Positions 54,584 to 63,624 of a DNA stretch of 64,000 nt are shown piece by piece. The notes under the pieces are model-generated. The model worked only from the letters and a program-made list of their open reading frames with translations, searched no databases and was not told the DNA's origin. The position numbers and the translations under genes were made by a program. The stretch lies in assembly GCF_003590715.1 (NCBI RefSeq), contig NZ_QQVY01000003.1:186001-250000 (forward strand). Direction: 5' to 3'. The number at the start of each line of letters is the position of its first letter. Position 1 is the stretch's first letter. The stretch is from Paracoccus sp. JM45. Its GTDB lineage: Bacteria; Pseudomonadota; Alphaproteobacteria; Rhodobacterales; Rhodobacteraceae.

Positions 54584-57496
54584 ATGGCCGCCGAAAACAG
54601 CGCCGATACCCCCGATTACCGCGACACCGTCTTCCTGCCCCAGACCGACTTCCCGATGCGGGCAGGTCTGCCGCAGCGCGAACCCGAATGGCTGGACCGT
54701 TGGGCCCGCATCGGCATCTATGACCGGCTGCGCGAACGCGCCGAAGGCCGCGCGCCCTTTGTGCTGCATGATGGCCCCCCCTATGCCAACGGCCACCTGC
54801 ATATCGGCCACGCGCTGAACAAGACCATCAAGGACATCATTGTGCGCAGTCACCAGATGATGGGCCGCGATGCCCGCTATGTGCCGGGCTGGGATTGCCA
54901 CGGTCTGCCCATCGAATGGAAGATCGAGGAAAAATACCGCAACGAGGGTCGTGATAAAGACGCCGTCGATGTGGTCGAATTCCGTCAGGAATGCCGCCGC
55001 TTTGCCGATGACTGGGTGTCTATCCAGCGCGACGAATTCAAGCGCCTTGGCATCACCGGCAAATGGGACGATCCCTATCTGACCATGGACTTCCACGCCG
55101 AGGCTGTGATTGCCGGCGAATTCATGAAGCTGCTGATGAATGGCAGCCTGTATCAGGGCTCGAAACCCGTGATGTGGTCGCCGGTCGAAAAGACCGCACT
55201 GGCCGAGGCCGAGGTCGAATACCACGACCACACCAGCCACACGATCTGGGTGCGCTTCAAGCCGGTGGGCGATGCGCTGCAGGGCGCGTCGGTGGTCATC
55301 TGGACCACGACCCCTTGGACCATCCCGCAAAACCGCGCCGTCGCCTTTAACCCCGACATTGCCTATGGCCTGTATAAGGTCGGTGAGGTTGCCGAGAATG
55401 CGACAACCACCACCGGTGAACTGCTGGTTCTGGCCGATGCACTTGCCGAAGGCGTGATGGCCTCGGCCAAGGTTCAGGACTGGACCCGCGTGGCCGATGT
55501 CCCCGCCGCCGAACTGGAGGGCGTTTTGCTGGCGCATCCCTTCCGCGGTGTCGAAGGCGGGCAGGGGGAATGGGACTATGACGTCCCGCTGCTGCCGGGC
55601 GATCATGTGACCGACGATGCGGGGACGGGCTTTGTTCATACCGCCCCCAGCCACGGTGATGACGACTATCAACTGGGTCTGCGCTTCAAGCTGCCCATGA
55701 CCTATAATGTCGAACCGGACGGCAGTTATCGCGCCGATCTGCCGCTGTTCGGCGGTCAGGCGATCATCGCGCCTGATGGCAAGGACGGTCCCGCCAATGT
55801 CAGCGTGATCAAGCAGTTGGCATGGGCCGGTGGTTTGCTGGCCAAGGGTAAGGTCAAGCACAGCTATCCCCACAGCTGGCGGTCCAAGGCGCCGCTGATT
55901 TATCGCAATACGGCGCAGTGGTTCGCCGCGATCGACAAGCCGTTGGAAGACGGCATGGGCCAGCATGGCGACAGCATCCGTGCACGTGCACTGACCAGCA
56001 TCGACAAGCTGGTGAAATGGTGGCCGCAATCGGGTCGCAACCGCATCCATTCGATGGTCTCGAACCGTCCGGATTGGGTTCTGTCGCGGCAGCGTGCATG
56101 GGGCGTTCCGCTGACCTGCTTTGTGAAACGCGGTGTCCAGCCGACGGCTGAGGACTTCCTGCTGCGCGACGCGCGTCTGAATGACCGAATCATCGCCGCG
56201 TTCGAGGTCGACGGTGCCGATATCTGGTATCGTGACGGCTTCAAGGAACAAATGCTGGACGGCATCGCCAACCCTGACGACTATGATCAGGTCATGGACG
56301 TGCTGGACGTGTGGTTCGACAGCGGCTCGACCCATGCCTTCGTGCTGCGCGACCGTCAGGATGGCGTGCCGGATGGCATCGCCGACGTCTATATGGAGGG
56401 CACCGACCAGCATCGCGGTTGGTTCCAGTCCTCGCTGCTGCAGGCATCGGCGACCAAGGGCCGCGCGCCTTACCGCAATGTGGTGACGCATGGTTTCACG
56501 CTGGACGAAAAGGGCATGAAAATGTCCAAGTCGCTTGGCAATACCATCGTCCCCGCCAAGGTCATCGAACAATACGGTGCCGACATCCTGCGTCTGTGGG
56601 TGGCGCAGGCCGATTATACCGCCGACCAGCGGATCGGGCCGGAGATCCTGAAGGGCACGGCCGACAGCTATCGCCGCCTTCGCAACACGCTGCGCTTCCT
56701 GTTGGGTGCGCTGTCGGAATTCGACGAATCCGAGCGCGTCGATCTGGCCGAGATGCCGGAGTTGGAACAATGGGTCCTGCACCGTCTGGCGCAACTGGAT
56801 CATCAGGTCCGCAGCGGCTATGACCAGTTCGACTTCCAAGGCGTGTTCCAAACGCTGTTCCAGTTCTGCACGCTGGAAATGTCGGCCTTTTATTTTGATA
56901 TCCGCAAGGACGCGCTCTATTGCGACGCGCCGAACAGCCTACGCCGCCGTGCTGCGCGGACGGTTCTGGACCTGCTGTATCACCGCCTGGTGACATGGCT
57001 GGCCCCGATCCTGCCCTTTACCATGGAGGATGTCTGGCTGTCGCGCTTCCCGTCGGAGGACGACAGTATCCACCTGCATGACTTTGCGGTGACCCCTGCC
57101 GATTGGCTGAACGAACCGCTGGCTGTGAAATGGGATCAGGTGCGCCGCGCCCGCCGCGTCGTCACCGCCGCGTTGGAGGTCAAGCGCAGCGACAAGACCA
57201 TCGGTGCCAGCTTGGAAGCGGCCCCCGTGGTCCATGTCGAGGACACCGATACGTTGGCCGCGCTGAAATCGGTGGCATTTGCGGATATCTGCATCACTTC
57301 GGATTTGTCGCTGACCAGCGATCCGGTGCCGTCCGAGGCATTCCGCCTGTCCGATATCGGGGGCATCGGTGTCGTCTTTGAACGTGCCGAGGGGGACAAA
57401 TGCCAGCGGTGCTGGAAAATCCTTCCCGATGTGGGCAAACATGCACATCCGGGCGTTTGCGCCCGATGCGAGGAGGTTTTGACACATGGCGACTAA
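54584..57496 (+). CDS. ileS: Isoleucyl-tRNA synthetase
   Basis: Class I synthetase charging tRNA-Ile, with an editing domain against valine. The HIGH motif is in PPYANGHLHIGHALNK (about 64-79) and KMSKS in KGMKMSKSLGNT (about 643-654). The editing (CP1) domain lies between. A C-terminal zinc site CQRCWK...CARCEE (about 945-965) is present. It has 970 residues. The ATG has AAGGA upstream. Its end overlaps the following aldo/keto reductase gene by 11 bases. Confidence 0.97.
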   Translation: MAAENSADTPDYRDTVFLPQTDFPMRAGLPQREPEWLDRWARIGIYDRLRERAEGRAPFVLHDGPPYANGHLHIGHALNKTIKDIIVRSHQMMGRDARYVPGWDCHGLPIEWKIEEKYRNEGRDKDAVDVVEFRQECRRFADDWVSIQRDEFKRLGITGKWDDPYLTMDFHAEAVIAGEFMKLLMNGSLYQGSKPVMWSPVEKTALAEAEVEYHDHTSHTIWVRFKPVGDALQGASVVIWTTTPWTIPQNRAVAFNPDIAYGLYKVGEVAENATTTTGELLVLADALAEGVMASAKVQDWTRVADVPAAELEGVLLAHPFRGVEGGQGEWDYDVPLLPGDHVTDDAGTGFVHTAPSHGDDDYQLGLRFKLPMTYNVEPDGSYRADLPLFGGQAIIAPDGKDGPANVSVIKQLAWAGGLLAKGKVKHSYPHSWRSKAPLIYRNTAQWFAAIDKPLEDGMGQHGDSIRARALTSIDKLVKWWPQSGRNRIHSMVSNRPDWVLSRQRAWGVPLTCFVKRGVQPTAEDFLLRDARLNDRIIAAFEVDGADIWYRDGFKEQMLDGIANPDDYDQVMDVLDVWFDSGSTHAFVLRDRQDGVPDGIADVYMEGTDQHRGWFQSSLLQASATKGRAPYRNVVTHGFTLDEKGMKMSKSLGNTIVPAKVIEQYGADILRLWVAQADYTADQRIGPEILKGTADSYRRLRNTLRFLLGALSEFDESERVDLAEMPELEQWVLHRLAQLDHQVRSGYDQFDFQGVFQTLFQFCTLEMSAFYFDIRKDALYCDAPNSLRRRAARTVLDLLYHRLVTWLAPILPFTMEDVWLSRFPSEDDSIHLHDFAVTPADWLNEPLAVKWDQVRRARRVVTAALEVKRSDKTIGASLEAAPVVHVEDTDTLAALKSVAFADICITSDLSLTSDPVPSEAFRLSDIGGIGVVFERAEGDKCQRCWKILPDVGKHAHPGVCARCEEVLTHGD

Positions 57497-58535
57497 CACC
57501 CGTTATCAACCCGCCGGTGACCGTTACGAGGCGATGAAATATCGCCGCTGCGGTCGTTCGGGGTTACGATTGCCCGCGCTGAGTTTGGGGTTGTGGCATA
57601 ATTTCGGCCACGACACCCCCCATCAGACCAAACGCGACATCTGTCGCACGGCGTTCGATCTGGGCATTACCCATTTCGATCTGGCCAATAACTATGGCCC
57701 CCCGCCGGGCAGCGCCGAGGAAGCCTTTGGCGAGATCATGCGAAATGATTTCGCCGGCTATCGCGACGAGCTGATCATCAGCAGCAAGGCTGGCTATAAT
57801 ATGTGGCCCGGCCCCTATGGCGAAATGGGCAGCCGCAAATCGCTGATTGCCAGCTGTGACCAATCGCTGAAGCGGATGGGGCTGGATTACGTCGATATCT
57901 TCTATTCTCACCGTTTCGATCCCGACACGCCCTTGGAAGAAACCATGGGCGCGCTGGATCATATCGTCCGGTCGGGCAGGGCGCTTTATGTCGGGATCAG
58001 CAGCTATAACAGCCAGCGCACGCAGGAAGCCGCCGCGATCCTGAAGGATCTGGGCACGCCCTGTGTGATCCACCAGCCCAGCTATAACATGCTGAACCGT
58101 TGGGTCGAAAACGACGGTCTGCTGGACACGCTGGACGATCGGGGCATCGGCAGCATCGTCTTTACGCCGCTGGCGCAGGGTATGCTGACCGGCAAATACC
58201 TGAAGGGCATCCCCGAAGGCAGCCGTGCGGCTCAAGGCAAGTCCTTGTCGCCTGACTGGCTGAGTGATGACATGATCTCCCGCCTGAACGGCTTGAACGA
58301 CATTGCCAAGGCCCGTGGGCAATCGCTGGCCCAGATGGCTGTGGCGTGGGTCTTGCGCGGTGATCGCGTTACCAGTGCCCTGATTGGCGCCTCGCGGGCT
58401 GAACAGGTGCGTGACTGCGTCGGCGCGCTTGGCAATATGGCGTTTTCGGAGGCCGAGCTTGCACAGATTGACGAATTATCCGCCAAGGGTGACGTCAATA
58501 TCTGGGCGCGGTCTTCCGAAGGCGCAGGCGAATAA
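57486..58535 (+). CDS. Aldo/keto reductase, YghZ/L-glyceraldehyde 3-phosphate reductase-like
   Basis: A 349-residue NADPH-dependent reductase of the subgroup that includes E. coli YghZ. Asp65 and Tyr70 of the catalytic tetrad are in THFDLANNYGPPPGSAEEAFG; the lysine is in IISSKAGYNMWPGPYG and the histidine in IFYSHRFDPDTPLEE. YghZ reduces L-glyceraldehyde 3-phosphate and methylglyoxal; the true substrate here is unproven. The start overlaps ileS and has GAGGAGG upstream. It belongs to a different subgroup from the reductase at the left end of the window. Confidence 0.92.
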   Translation: MATNTRYQPAGDRYEAMKYRRCGRSGLRLPALSLGLWHNFGHDTPHQTKRDICRTAFDLGITHFDLANNYGPPPGSAEEAFGEIMRNDFAGYRDELIISSKAGYNMWPGPYGEMGSRKSLIASCDQSLKRMGLDYVDIFYSHRFDPDTPLEETMGALDHIVRSGRALYVGISSYNSQRTQEAAAILKDLGTPCVIHQPSYNMLNRWVENDGLLDTLDDRGIGSIVFTPLAQGMLTGKYLKGIPEGSRAAQGKSLSPDWLSDDMISRLNGLNDIAKARGQSLAQMAVAWVLRGDRVTSALIGASRAEQVRDCVGALGNMAFSEAELAQIDELSAKGDVNIWARSSEGAGE

Positions 58536-58539
58536 AAAG

Positions 58540-58571
58540 AAAGGCCGCCAGATCGCTCTGGCGGCCTTTTT
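58540..58571. terminator. Bidirectional terminator between reductase and GT-A-like gene
   Basis: AAAGGCCGCCAGA pairs perfectly over 13 bp with TCTGGCGGCCTTT around a TCGC loop, with A-run before and T-run after. It serves both convergent genes. Confidence 0.95.
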
Positions 58572-58573
58572 CT

Positions 58574-59578
58574 TCAGATCAGCCACCAACCGCGGCTTTT
58601 CAATTGATTGCGAATCATGCGCTCTTTCAATGGCTTGGGCAGATGCGCGAAAAGCGTATGGACCTTGGTTCGGCCTTTTTGCTGATAGATCAGCTTGCGG
58701 GCCGGTTCCCAGTCACGCAGCACACGCTTGATTTTCTTATCCGCCACTGCATTTTCCAAAGCCTCGACCGAGGCTTCGTCGAAGCGGGCGTAAAGCAGCG
58801 GCAGCTTGCGATAGTGATTCGTAACATCTCCATCCAGACCATCCAGTTCAGGGCCAGGGCGACCGCCACCAAAGCTGTGGATGACCAGAGGCAGAATCAC
58901 CTGATCAAGCCAAGGGTCCAGTGTCTGACACGCAAGTTCGTCATGTGGCTCGTCACGGACTGCCAATGCCCAGCTAAGGAAGCGCTGGCCGAATTCGGCG
59001 GGATCGGCACCAAAGAACCAACCGGCATTGAAATACAGATAGCGTTCCCAATGTTCATCCGGCTGGGACAAATCCAGCGATGATTCGAAATCCAGATCGA
59101 AGCGATCATAAAGCGACTTCCAAATGCCGGCATAGCCAGGGCCGTAAAGCGGGGGCAGGGGCCATGTCCCTTCGCGGCGCATGGAGGCGGCGGGGCGTTT
59201 GAAGTTGAATTTGATCTGATCCAGCGGGCCGGTGATCAAAGTATCGGTGTCAAAAAATATGAAGGGTTCTTTCGGGGGCAGAACCTGCAATGCCTCGATC
59301 TTATTGCCCTGCGGATAAAGCGCGCCGAAATGCACTGCTGTAAAGGGCAGAATTTCGGCCCCGAATTCGGTCAGGATGTCACGGCAGTTCGGGGATATTT
59401 CAGTTGTATGGCCTGCCCATGCACCTTCGGGTCGCGGTTCGGCAACGATAATGCGGCCCGTCCAATCGGGCGCATTTGCCCGCAGACTGGCAAGAAAAAT
59501 AATCGCCTCATACTGTAATCGCCCGGATTGTGCGACGATCAGCAAATTCGGTTGCTTATTCTTGCGTACAGACACCAT
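58574..59578 (-). CDS. GT-A-fold glycosyltransferase-like protein
   Basis: A 334-residue protein with a nucleotide-sugar transferase look: LLIVAQSGRLQYEAIIFLASLRA at the N-terminus and a DxD metal motif at Asp110-Thr-Asp112 (FIFFDTDTL). YLYFNAGWFFGADPAEFG and WLDQVILPLVIHSFGGG are the likely acceptor parts. The C-terminus is basic. Donor and acceptor are unknown. No glycan cluster surrounds it; tRNA-Tyr lies upstream on the same strand. Confidence 0.75.
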   Translation of the reverse strand: MVSVRKNKQPNLLIVAQSGRLQYEAIIFLASLRANAPDWTGRIIVAEPRPEGAWAGHTTEISPNCRDILTEFGAEILPFTAVHFGALYPQGNKIEALQVLPPKEPFIFFDTDTLITGPLDQIKFNFKRPAASMRREGTWPLPPLYGPGYAGIWKSLYDRFDLDFESSLDLSQPDEHWERYLYFNAGWFFGADPAEFGQRFLSWALAVRDEPHDELACQTLDPWLDQVILPLVIHSFGGGRPGPELDGLDGDVTNHYRKLPLLYARFDEASVEALENAVADKKIKRVLRDWEPARKLIYQQKGRTKVHTLFAHLPKPLKERMIRNQLKSRGWWLI

Positions 59579-59626
59579 CGACCCCGATCACATAAACCAA
59601 CAACATCAAATGCTAGACACTTATGG

Positions 59627-59653
59627 CGCGAATCGAAAGCCCTTCGAATCGCG
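59627..59653. repeat. Near-perfect hairpin between tRNA-Tyr and the GT-A-like gene
   Basis: CGCGAATCGAA pairs with TTCGAATCGCG at 10 of 11 positions around loop AGCCC. There is no T-run on either side, so it is not a standard terminator. It may be a processing or operator element 49 bases before the glycosyltransferase start. Confidence 0.5.
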
Positions 59654-59758
59654 TTAGACGGGATATAAAGCGGATTCGTTTCAGGATTGTGGACACCGCC
59701 CAACATCGGGGCATTTCATCACCAACTTCGCGCCATGTCCGTTTACGGAAGGGGGAAG

Positions 59759-59842
59759 TGGTGGGCGACCCTGGAATCGAACCAGGCGTGGGTCTCCCCG
59801 GCGGAGTTACAGTCCGCTGCCGCACCTTGCAGCACGTCGCCC
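59759..59842 (-). tRNA. tRNA-Tyr (anticodon GTA)
   Basis: An 84-base tRNA including encoded CCA, with acceptor stem GGGCGAC/GTCGCCC. The anticodon stem GCGGA/TCCGC holds loop CTGTAAC, giving GUA. A long variable arm (class II) is present, as expected for bacterial tRNA-Tyr. The T arm is CCTGG-TTCGATT-CCAGG. It is divergent from rlmB. Confidence 0.95.
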
Positions 59843-59966
59843 GCCGATCGCTTTCGGCGTGGGGGGTGATTAGCTGCACTGTTCGGGGGCGTCAAGCAGA
59901 TTTCCGGGGCTTGCGTGAATGTATCGTCCCGGCGCACAGAGGGAGGGCACGAAAGGACACTGAAAA

Positions 59967-60770
59967 ATGGCTGATAAGACCGGAAACGCTAAAAAGCCCA
60001 CTTGGGTCATCGACAAGGAACGCGCCCGTCGCGCTGCTGCGGCCGAGACCGTGTGGTTGTTCGGTCTGCATGCCGTGCGCGATGCGCTTGCAAATCCGCA
60101 GCGCGAAAAGCTGCGCCTTGTGGTGACACCGAATGCGGTCACCCGTCTGGGCGAATTGCACGGGATGGAGCCGGAGGTCACCGACCCGCGTGTCTTCGAC
60201 AAGGCCGTGCCATTGTCCGCAGAAAGCGTTCATCAAGGTGCCGCGCTTGAGGTCAAGCCTTTGAAATGGGGCAGCCTTAGCGAAGTCGCCCTGCGCGAGG
60301 CCCCCGGTGAAAAACGTCCGCTGTTGGTGGCTCTGGACCGCGTAACCGATCCCCATAACATCGGTGCGATCCTGCGCTCGGCCGAGGTTTTCGGCGCGCG
60401 GGCAGTAATTGCCCCGCATCGCCATTCCGCCCCTGAAACCGGCGCATTGGCCAAGACCGCTTCGGGCGCATTGGAACGTCAGCCCTATCTGCGCGTGCCC
60501 AATCTGGCCGAGGCATTGAGCCAGCTGAAAGGCATGGGCTTCATTCTTGTCGGTCTGGACGGCACAGGGACCGAATCACTTCCCAAGCTGATGGATGATC
60601 TGTCGGGGCGTGCGGTCTGTTTGGTTCTGGGCGCTGAAGGGCCGGGGATGCGGGAATTGACGTTGAAAACCTGTGACCACATTGCCCGCATTCCCTTTGC
60701 GGCTGATTTCGGGTCGTTGAACGTATCGAATGCTGCCGCTGTCGGGCTTTACGCCGCCTGCGGTGCCTAG
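59967..60770 (+). CDS. rlmB: 23S rRNA 2'-O-methyltransferase RlmB-like (SpoU/TrmH family)
   Basis: SPOUT-fold methyltransferase, most like the enzyme that methylates G2251 of 23S rRNA. The 267 residues have a basic N-terminal tail, a substrate-binding domain beginning VWLFGLHAVRDALANP, and SpoU motifs I-III. These are DPHNIGAILRSAEVFGA, LVLGAEGPGMRELT and SLNVSNAAAVGLYAA. Other TrmH-family members cannot be fully excluded. Confidence 0.92.
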   Translation: MADKTGNAKKPTWVIDKERARRAAAAETVWLFGLHAVRDALANPQREKLRLVVTPNAVTRLGELHGMEPEVTDPRVFDKAVPLSAESVHQGAALEVKPLKWGSLSEVALREAPGEKRPLLVALDRVTDPHNIGAILRSAEVFGARAVIAPHRHSAPETGALAKTASGALERQPYLRVPNLAEALSQLKGMGFILVGLDGTGTESLPKLMDDLSGRAVCLVLGAEGPGMRELTLKTCDHIARIPFAADFGSLNVSNAAAVGLYAACGA

Positions 60771-60864
60771 ATATCACAACCCTGCGACGTTTATGTCACG
60801 CATGTTGAGAATCGGGACGCGGGCTGTCACATAGGATACGTCCTTAAAGGCAGTCCGAGTTCAC

Positions 60865-61275
60865 ATGCGTCATTTTACATCGGTTTTTCTTCTGACAGTT
60901 ACCTGTGCCTTTCCGGCCATCGCCCAGGATTGGGCTTTGGGCGGGTTTGATCCTGTCGGTTATGCCAACTCGGGTCGTGCCGTTCCGGGGCGCAGCGATA
61001 TTGCGACAATGTGGCGGGGTAAGCTGTGGCATTTTGCTTCGGAAGAAAATCGTGCGCGGTTTGAATCGGACCCGCGCAGCTTTACACCTGATTTCGACGG
61101 CATCTGTCCCGTGTCTTTGTCCAAAGGCCGACCGCAACGCGGTGATCCACGCTATTTTGCTGTCGTCAAAGGGCATCTGTACCTGCTGGAATCAGGTGCC
61201 GCCGAAAGGGCCTTTTTGCAGAATTCCGAAGAAGTCCTTGGTGACGCTCGGATGGCATTTCAGGGCGGCAATTAA
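60865..61275 (+). CDS. Exported YHS-domain protein
   Basis: A 136-residue protein with a signal peptide (MRHFTSVFLLTVTCAFPAIAQ) and a YHS-like core (LGGFDPVGYANSGRAVPG, then WHFASEENRARFESDPRSFTPDFDGICPVSLSKG). Such proteins are common in Rhodobacteraceae; a metal-related periplasmic function is often suggested but unproven. A single Cys is present after processing (DGICPV). It appears to be monocistronic. Confidence 0.85.
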   Translation: MRHFTSVFLLTVTCAFPAIAQDWALGGFDPVGYANSGRAVPGRSDIATMWRGKLWHFASEENRARFESDPRSFTPDFDGICPVSLSKGRPQRGDPRYFAVVKGHLYLLESGAAERAFLQNSEEVLGDARMAFQGGN

Positions 61276-61367
61276 TCCAGCCCGAACTGCACGATCTGAC
61301 GTGCGTTTTCACGAGAGCGTGAGGGTTATGGAACCTTTTGGGGGTGATGCCCATTTACATCACAGAG

Positions 61368-61388
61368 CATGACCCCGGAACGGTCATG
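61368..61388. repeat. Perfect inverted repeat upstream of the CoA-binding gene
   Basis: CATGACC-N7-GGTCATG lies in the 225-base spacer between the YHS and CoA-binding genes. That spacer otherwise shows no gene on either strand that I can support. It could be an operator or a leader hairpin. Confidence 0.35.
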
Positions 61389-61500
61389 TTCAGATCACTG
61401 TCCCTCGTTCCGTGACTTGCGCCTGGCCACCTTGTGGACCGGGCGCCTTTTCTTTGAAAGCCCGCGATTGTCGGGTGCATCACAAACTTTGGGGGAGTTT

Positions 61501-61929
61501 ATGGATATTGATCAGGAAGATCAGGATATCGAACGCATTGCGAAAGAAACGCGTGTCATCGCCATGGTCGGCCTGTCCCCGAACGAGGCACGGCCAAGCT
61601 GGGGTGTTGCACGCTATCTGCTGGCGCAAGGTATTAAAGTAATTCCGGTAAACCCGGGGCATGCGGGAAAAACGATTCTGGATCAGCCGGTCTATGCTTC
61701 ATTGGCGGATGTCCCGAATGACGCGGGGGTCGATATGGTAGATATTTTTCGCCAGTCCTCTGCGGTGGCGGGGATCGTCGATCAGGTTCTGACGCATCTG
61801 CCCGATATAAAAGTCATCTGGACACAACTTGACGTGCGCGATGACAAGGCGGCGGAAAAGGCGCGCAGGGCAGGGGTGACCGTGATTCAGGACCGCTGCC
61901 CCAAGATCGAATTTCCGCGCTTCAGGTGA
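61501..61929 (+). CDS. CoA-binding domain protein (YccU type)
   Basis: A 142-residue Rossmann-fold protein: TRVIAMVGLSPNEARPSWGVARYLLAQGIKVIPVNPG, then VDMVDIFRQSS and the ending GVTVIQDRCPKIE. Matches the small stand-alone CoA-binding family related to succinyl-CoA synthetase alpha. The ligand and role are unknown. ATG 61501 has GGGGGAG upstream; the longer in-frame extension is atypical. Confidence 0.9.
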   Translation: MDIDQEDQDIERIAKETRVIAMVGLSPNEARPSWGVARYLLAQGIKVIPVNPGHAGKTILDQPVYASLADVPNDAGVDMVDIFRQSSAVAGIVDQVLTHLPDIKVIWTQLDVRDDKAAEKARRAGVTVIQDRCPKIEFPRFR

Positions 61930-62007
61930 TTTTCGTCAATGCGGCGCGAAAAGCGTCGGTTATCTGCTTGACGGCAGGGCGGGCGGATTCTAATGAGGCT
62001 CGACCTC

Positions 62008-62083
62008 AGGGGTATAGCTCAGTTGGTAGAGCATCGGTCTCCAAAACCGAGGGTCGTGGGTTCGAGTCCCCCTGCCCCTGCCA
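62008..62083 (+). tRNA. tRNA-Trp (anticodon CCA)
   Basis: A 76-base cloverleaf with encoded CCA: acceptor AGGGGTA/TGCCCCT, anticodon loop CTCCAAA on stem CGGT/ACCG, T loop TTCGAGT. It sits 108 bases before secE in the common bacterial order tRNA-secE-nusG-rplK-rplA. Confidence 0.96.
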
Positions 62084-62190
62084 GGTCCTTCCGCCATTGC
62101 AACATCACTTGCCCGTCAGGGCATGATGAAGGGTTGTCATGGCAGAACGGCCTCGTTACATCAGCACCTGCACTTGCGAAGGAGCCTGTC

Positions 62191-62385
62191 GTGGCCAATC
62201 CCGTCCAGTTCATCAATCAGGTCCGCGCCGAAGCCGGCAAGATCTCGTGGCCGACGCGCCGCGAAGTAATTACGACGACGATTATGGTGTTGATCTTTGC
62301 GTCGGTCACCAGCTTGTTTTTCTTCCTGATCGATCTGGCGGTCCGCACCGGCCTGACGCAGGGTTTGCGGATGATTAGCGGCTAA
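62191..62385 (+). CDS. secE: Preprotein translocase subunit SecE
   Basis: Essential small subunit of the SecYEG channel, single-helix form (64 aa). The amphipathic segment QFINQVRAEAGKISWPTRREVITTT precedes one membrane helix (about 29-50). The start is a GTG at 62191 with AAGGAG seven bases upstream; the frame is open further upstream through the tRNA, which is not coding. Confidence 0.93.
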   Translation: MANPVQFINQVRAEAGKISWPTRREVITTTIMVLIFASVTSLFFFLIDLAVRTGLTQGLRMISG

Positions 62386-62442
62386 TCAAGGCTTGCAATT
62401 CGTGGTCAGGGGCGGTATTTGCCCACGACTGTCCGGATGACT

Positions 62443-62467
62443 GCGTGCATAGGAATTCCATGCGCGC
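62443..62467. promoter_or_regulatory. 25-base imperfect palindrome between secE and nusG
   Basis: GCGTGCAT-A-GGAA pairs with TTCC-ATGCGCGC at 12 positions (one G-T wobble, one unpaired A), centred on GGAATTCC. It lies 58 bases behind secE and 89 bases before nusG. A role in a promoter or in RNA processing is possible but unproven. Confidence 0.45.
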
Positions 62468-62555
62468 CGCTTTCAATTTTCCGGACGTAATTAGAATTCA
62501 AGGGGTTGCGCGGTTCTGTGTGATTCCCAAGAGATGAGTAGGGGTCGATCCAGAC

Positions 62556-63092
62556 ATGGCAAAGCGTTGGTATTCGGTCAGTGTCCTGTCGAACTTCGAA
62601 AAGAAGGTCGCAGAGGCGATTCGCCAAGCCGTCGCCGAGAAGGGTCTGGAAGATCAGATCGACGAGGTGCTGGTCCCGACCGAGGAAGTGATCGAAATTC
62701 GCCGTGGCAAGAAAGTCACGTCCGAACGTCGTTTCATGCCGGGGTATGTGCTGGTCCACATGGATATGTCGGATCGCACCTATCACTTGGTCAGCTCGAT
62801 CAACCGCGTCACCGGTTTCCTTGGTGCACAGGGCAAGCCGATGCCGATGCGGGACGACGAGGTGAACTCGATGATGAACCGCAGCAGCGACGGCACTGCC
62901 GCCGCGCCGCGTAACCTGATCCGCTTTGAAGTGGGCGAACAGGTCAGCGTCGCCGATGGTCCTTTCGAGGGTTTCTCGGGGATGGTGGAAGAAGTGGACG
63001 AAATTTCGTCGCGTGTGAAAGTCACCGTGTCGATCTTTGGCCGGCCTACGCCGGTCGAACTGGAATTCACGCAGGTTACCAAGACCTCGTGA
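62556..63092 (+). CDS. nusG: Transcription termination/antitermination factor NusG
   Basis: Binds RNA polymerase to suppress pausing and links it to Rho or the ribosome. The NGN domain begins RWYSVSVLSNFEKKVAEAI, with RRFMPGYVLVHMDM. The C-terminal KOW domain is EVGEQVSVADGPFEGFSGMVEEVD. It has 178 residues, usual length. It is followed by rplK after 76 bases. Confidence 0.97.
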   Translation: MAKRWYSVSVLSNFEKKVAEAIRQAVAEKGLEDQIDEVLVPTEEVIEIRRGKKVTSERRFMPGYVLVHMDMSDRTYHLVSSINRVTGFLGAQGKPMPMRDDEVNSMMNRSSDGTAAAPRNLIRFEVGEQVSVADGPFEGFSGMVEEVDEISSRVKVTVSIFGRPTPVELEFTQVTKTS

Positions 63093-63168
63093 TTGGTTGC
63101 GGGAGGCGCAAGCCGTACCGCTAAGTCAAGGCCCGAACTTCCGGGCATGATGATGAAGGAGAGGCCAC

Positions 63169-63621
63169 ATGGCCAAGAAAGTTGTCGGCAGCCTGAAGCT
63201 GCAAATCAAGGCGGGCCAAGCGAACCCGTCGCCCCCCGTTGGTCCTGCTTTGGGCCAGCGCGGTATCAACATCATGGAATTCTGCAAGGCGTTCAACGCC
63301 AAGACGCAGGAAATGGAGCAGGGTGCCCCCGTTCCAGTCGTGATCACCTATTACGCTGATAAGTCGTTCACCTTCGAAACCAAGACGCCGCCGGCATCCT
63401 TCTTGCTGAAGCGCGCTGCTGGTCTGAAGCCGGTCGGCAAGCGCAACCGCGCACGCGGTTCGGAAAAGCCCGGTCGTATGCCCGCAGGCACGGTCACGGC
63501 CAAGCAGATCCGTGAGATCGCTGAAGCCAAAATGGCTGATCTGTCGGCAAATGATGTCGATCAGGCCATGAAGATCATCGTCGGCTCGGCCCGTTCGATC
63601 GGTATCGAGGTGAAAGGCTAA
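63169..63621 (+). CDS. rplK: 50S ribosomal protein L11
   Basis: Forms the base of the ribosomal stalk with 23S rRNA. The N-terminal domain carries the proline-rich [20 protein letters not shown]; the C-terminal RNA-binding domain includes [15 protein letters not shown] and the ending [12 protein letters not shown]. It has 150 residues. An AAGGAGAGG ribosome site lies upstream. rplA follows after three bases. Confidence 0.97.
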   Translation: MAKKVVGSLKLQIKAGQANPSPPVGPALGQRGINIMEFCKAFNAKTQEMEQGAPVPVVITYYADKSFTFETKTPPASFLLKRAAGLKPVGKRNRARGSEKPGRMPAGTVTAKQIREIAEAKMADLSANDVDQAMKIIVGSARSIGIEVKG

Positions 63622-63624
63622 GTC

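Noticed and set aside
54566-56851. 761-codon minus-strand frame opposite ileS
   Set aside because: A typical GC-rich antisense shadow; ileS is unmistakable on the + strand and the shadow shows no motif.
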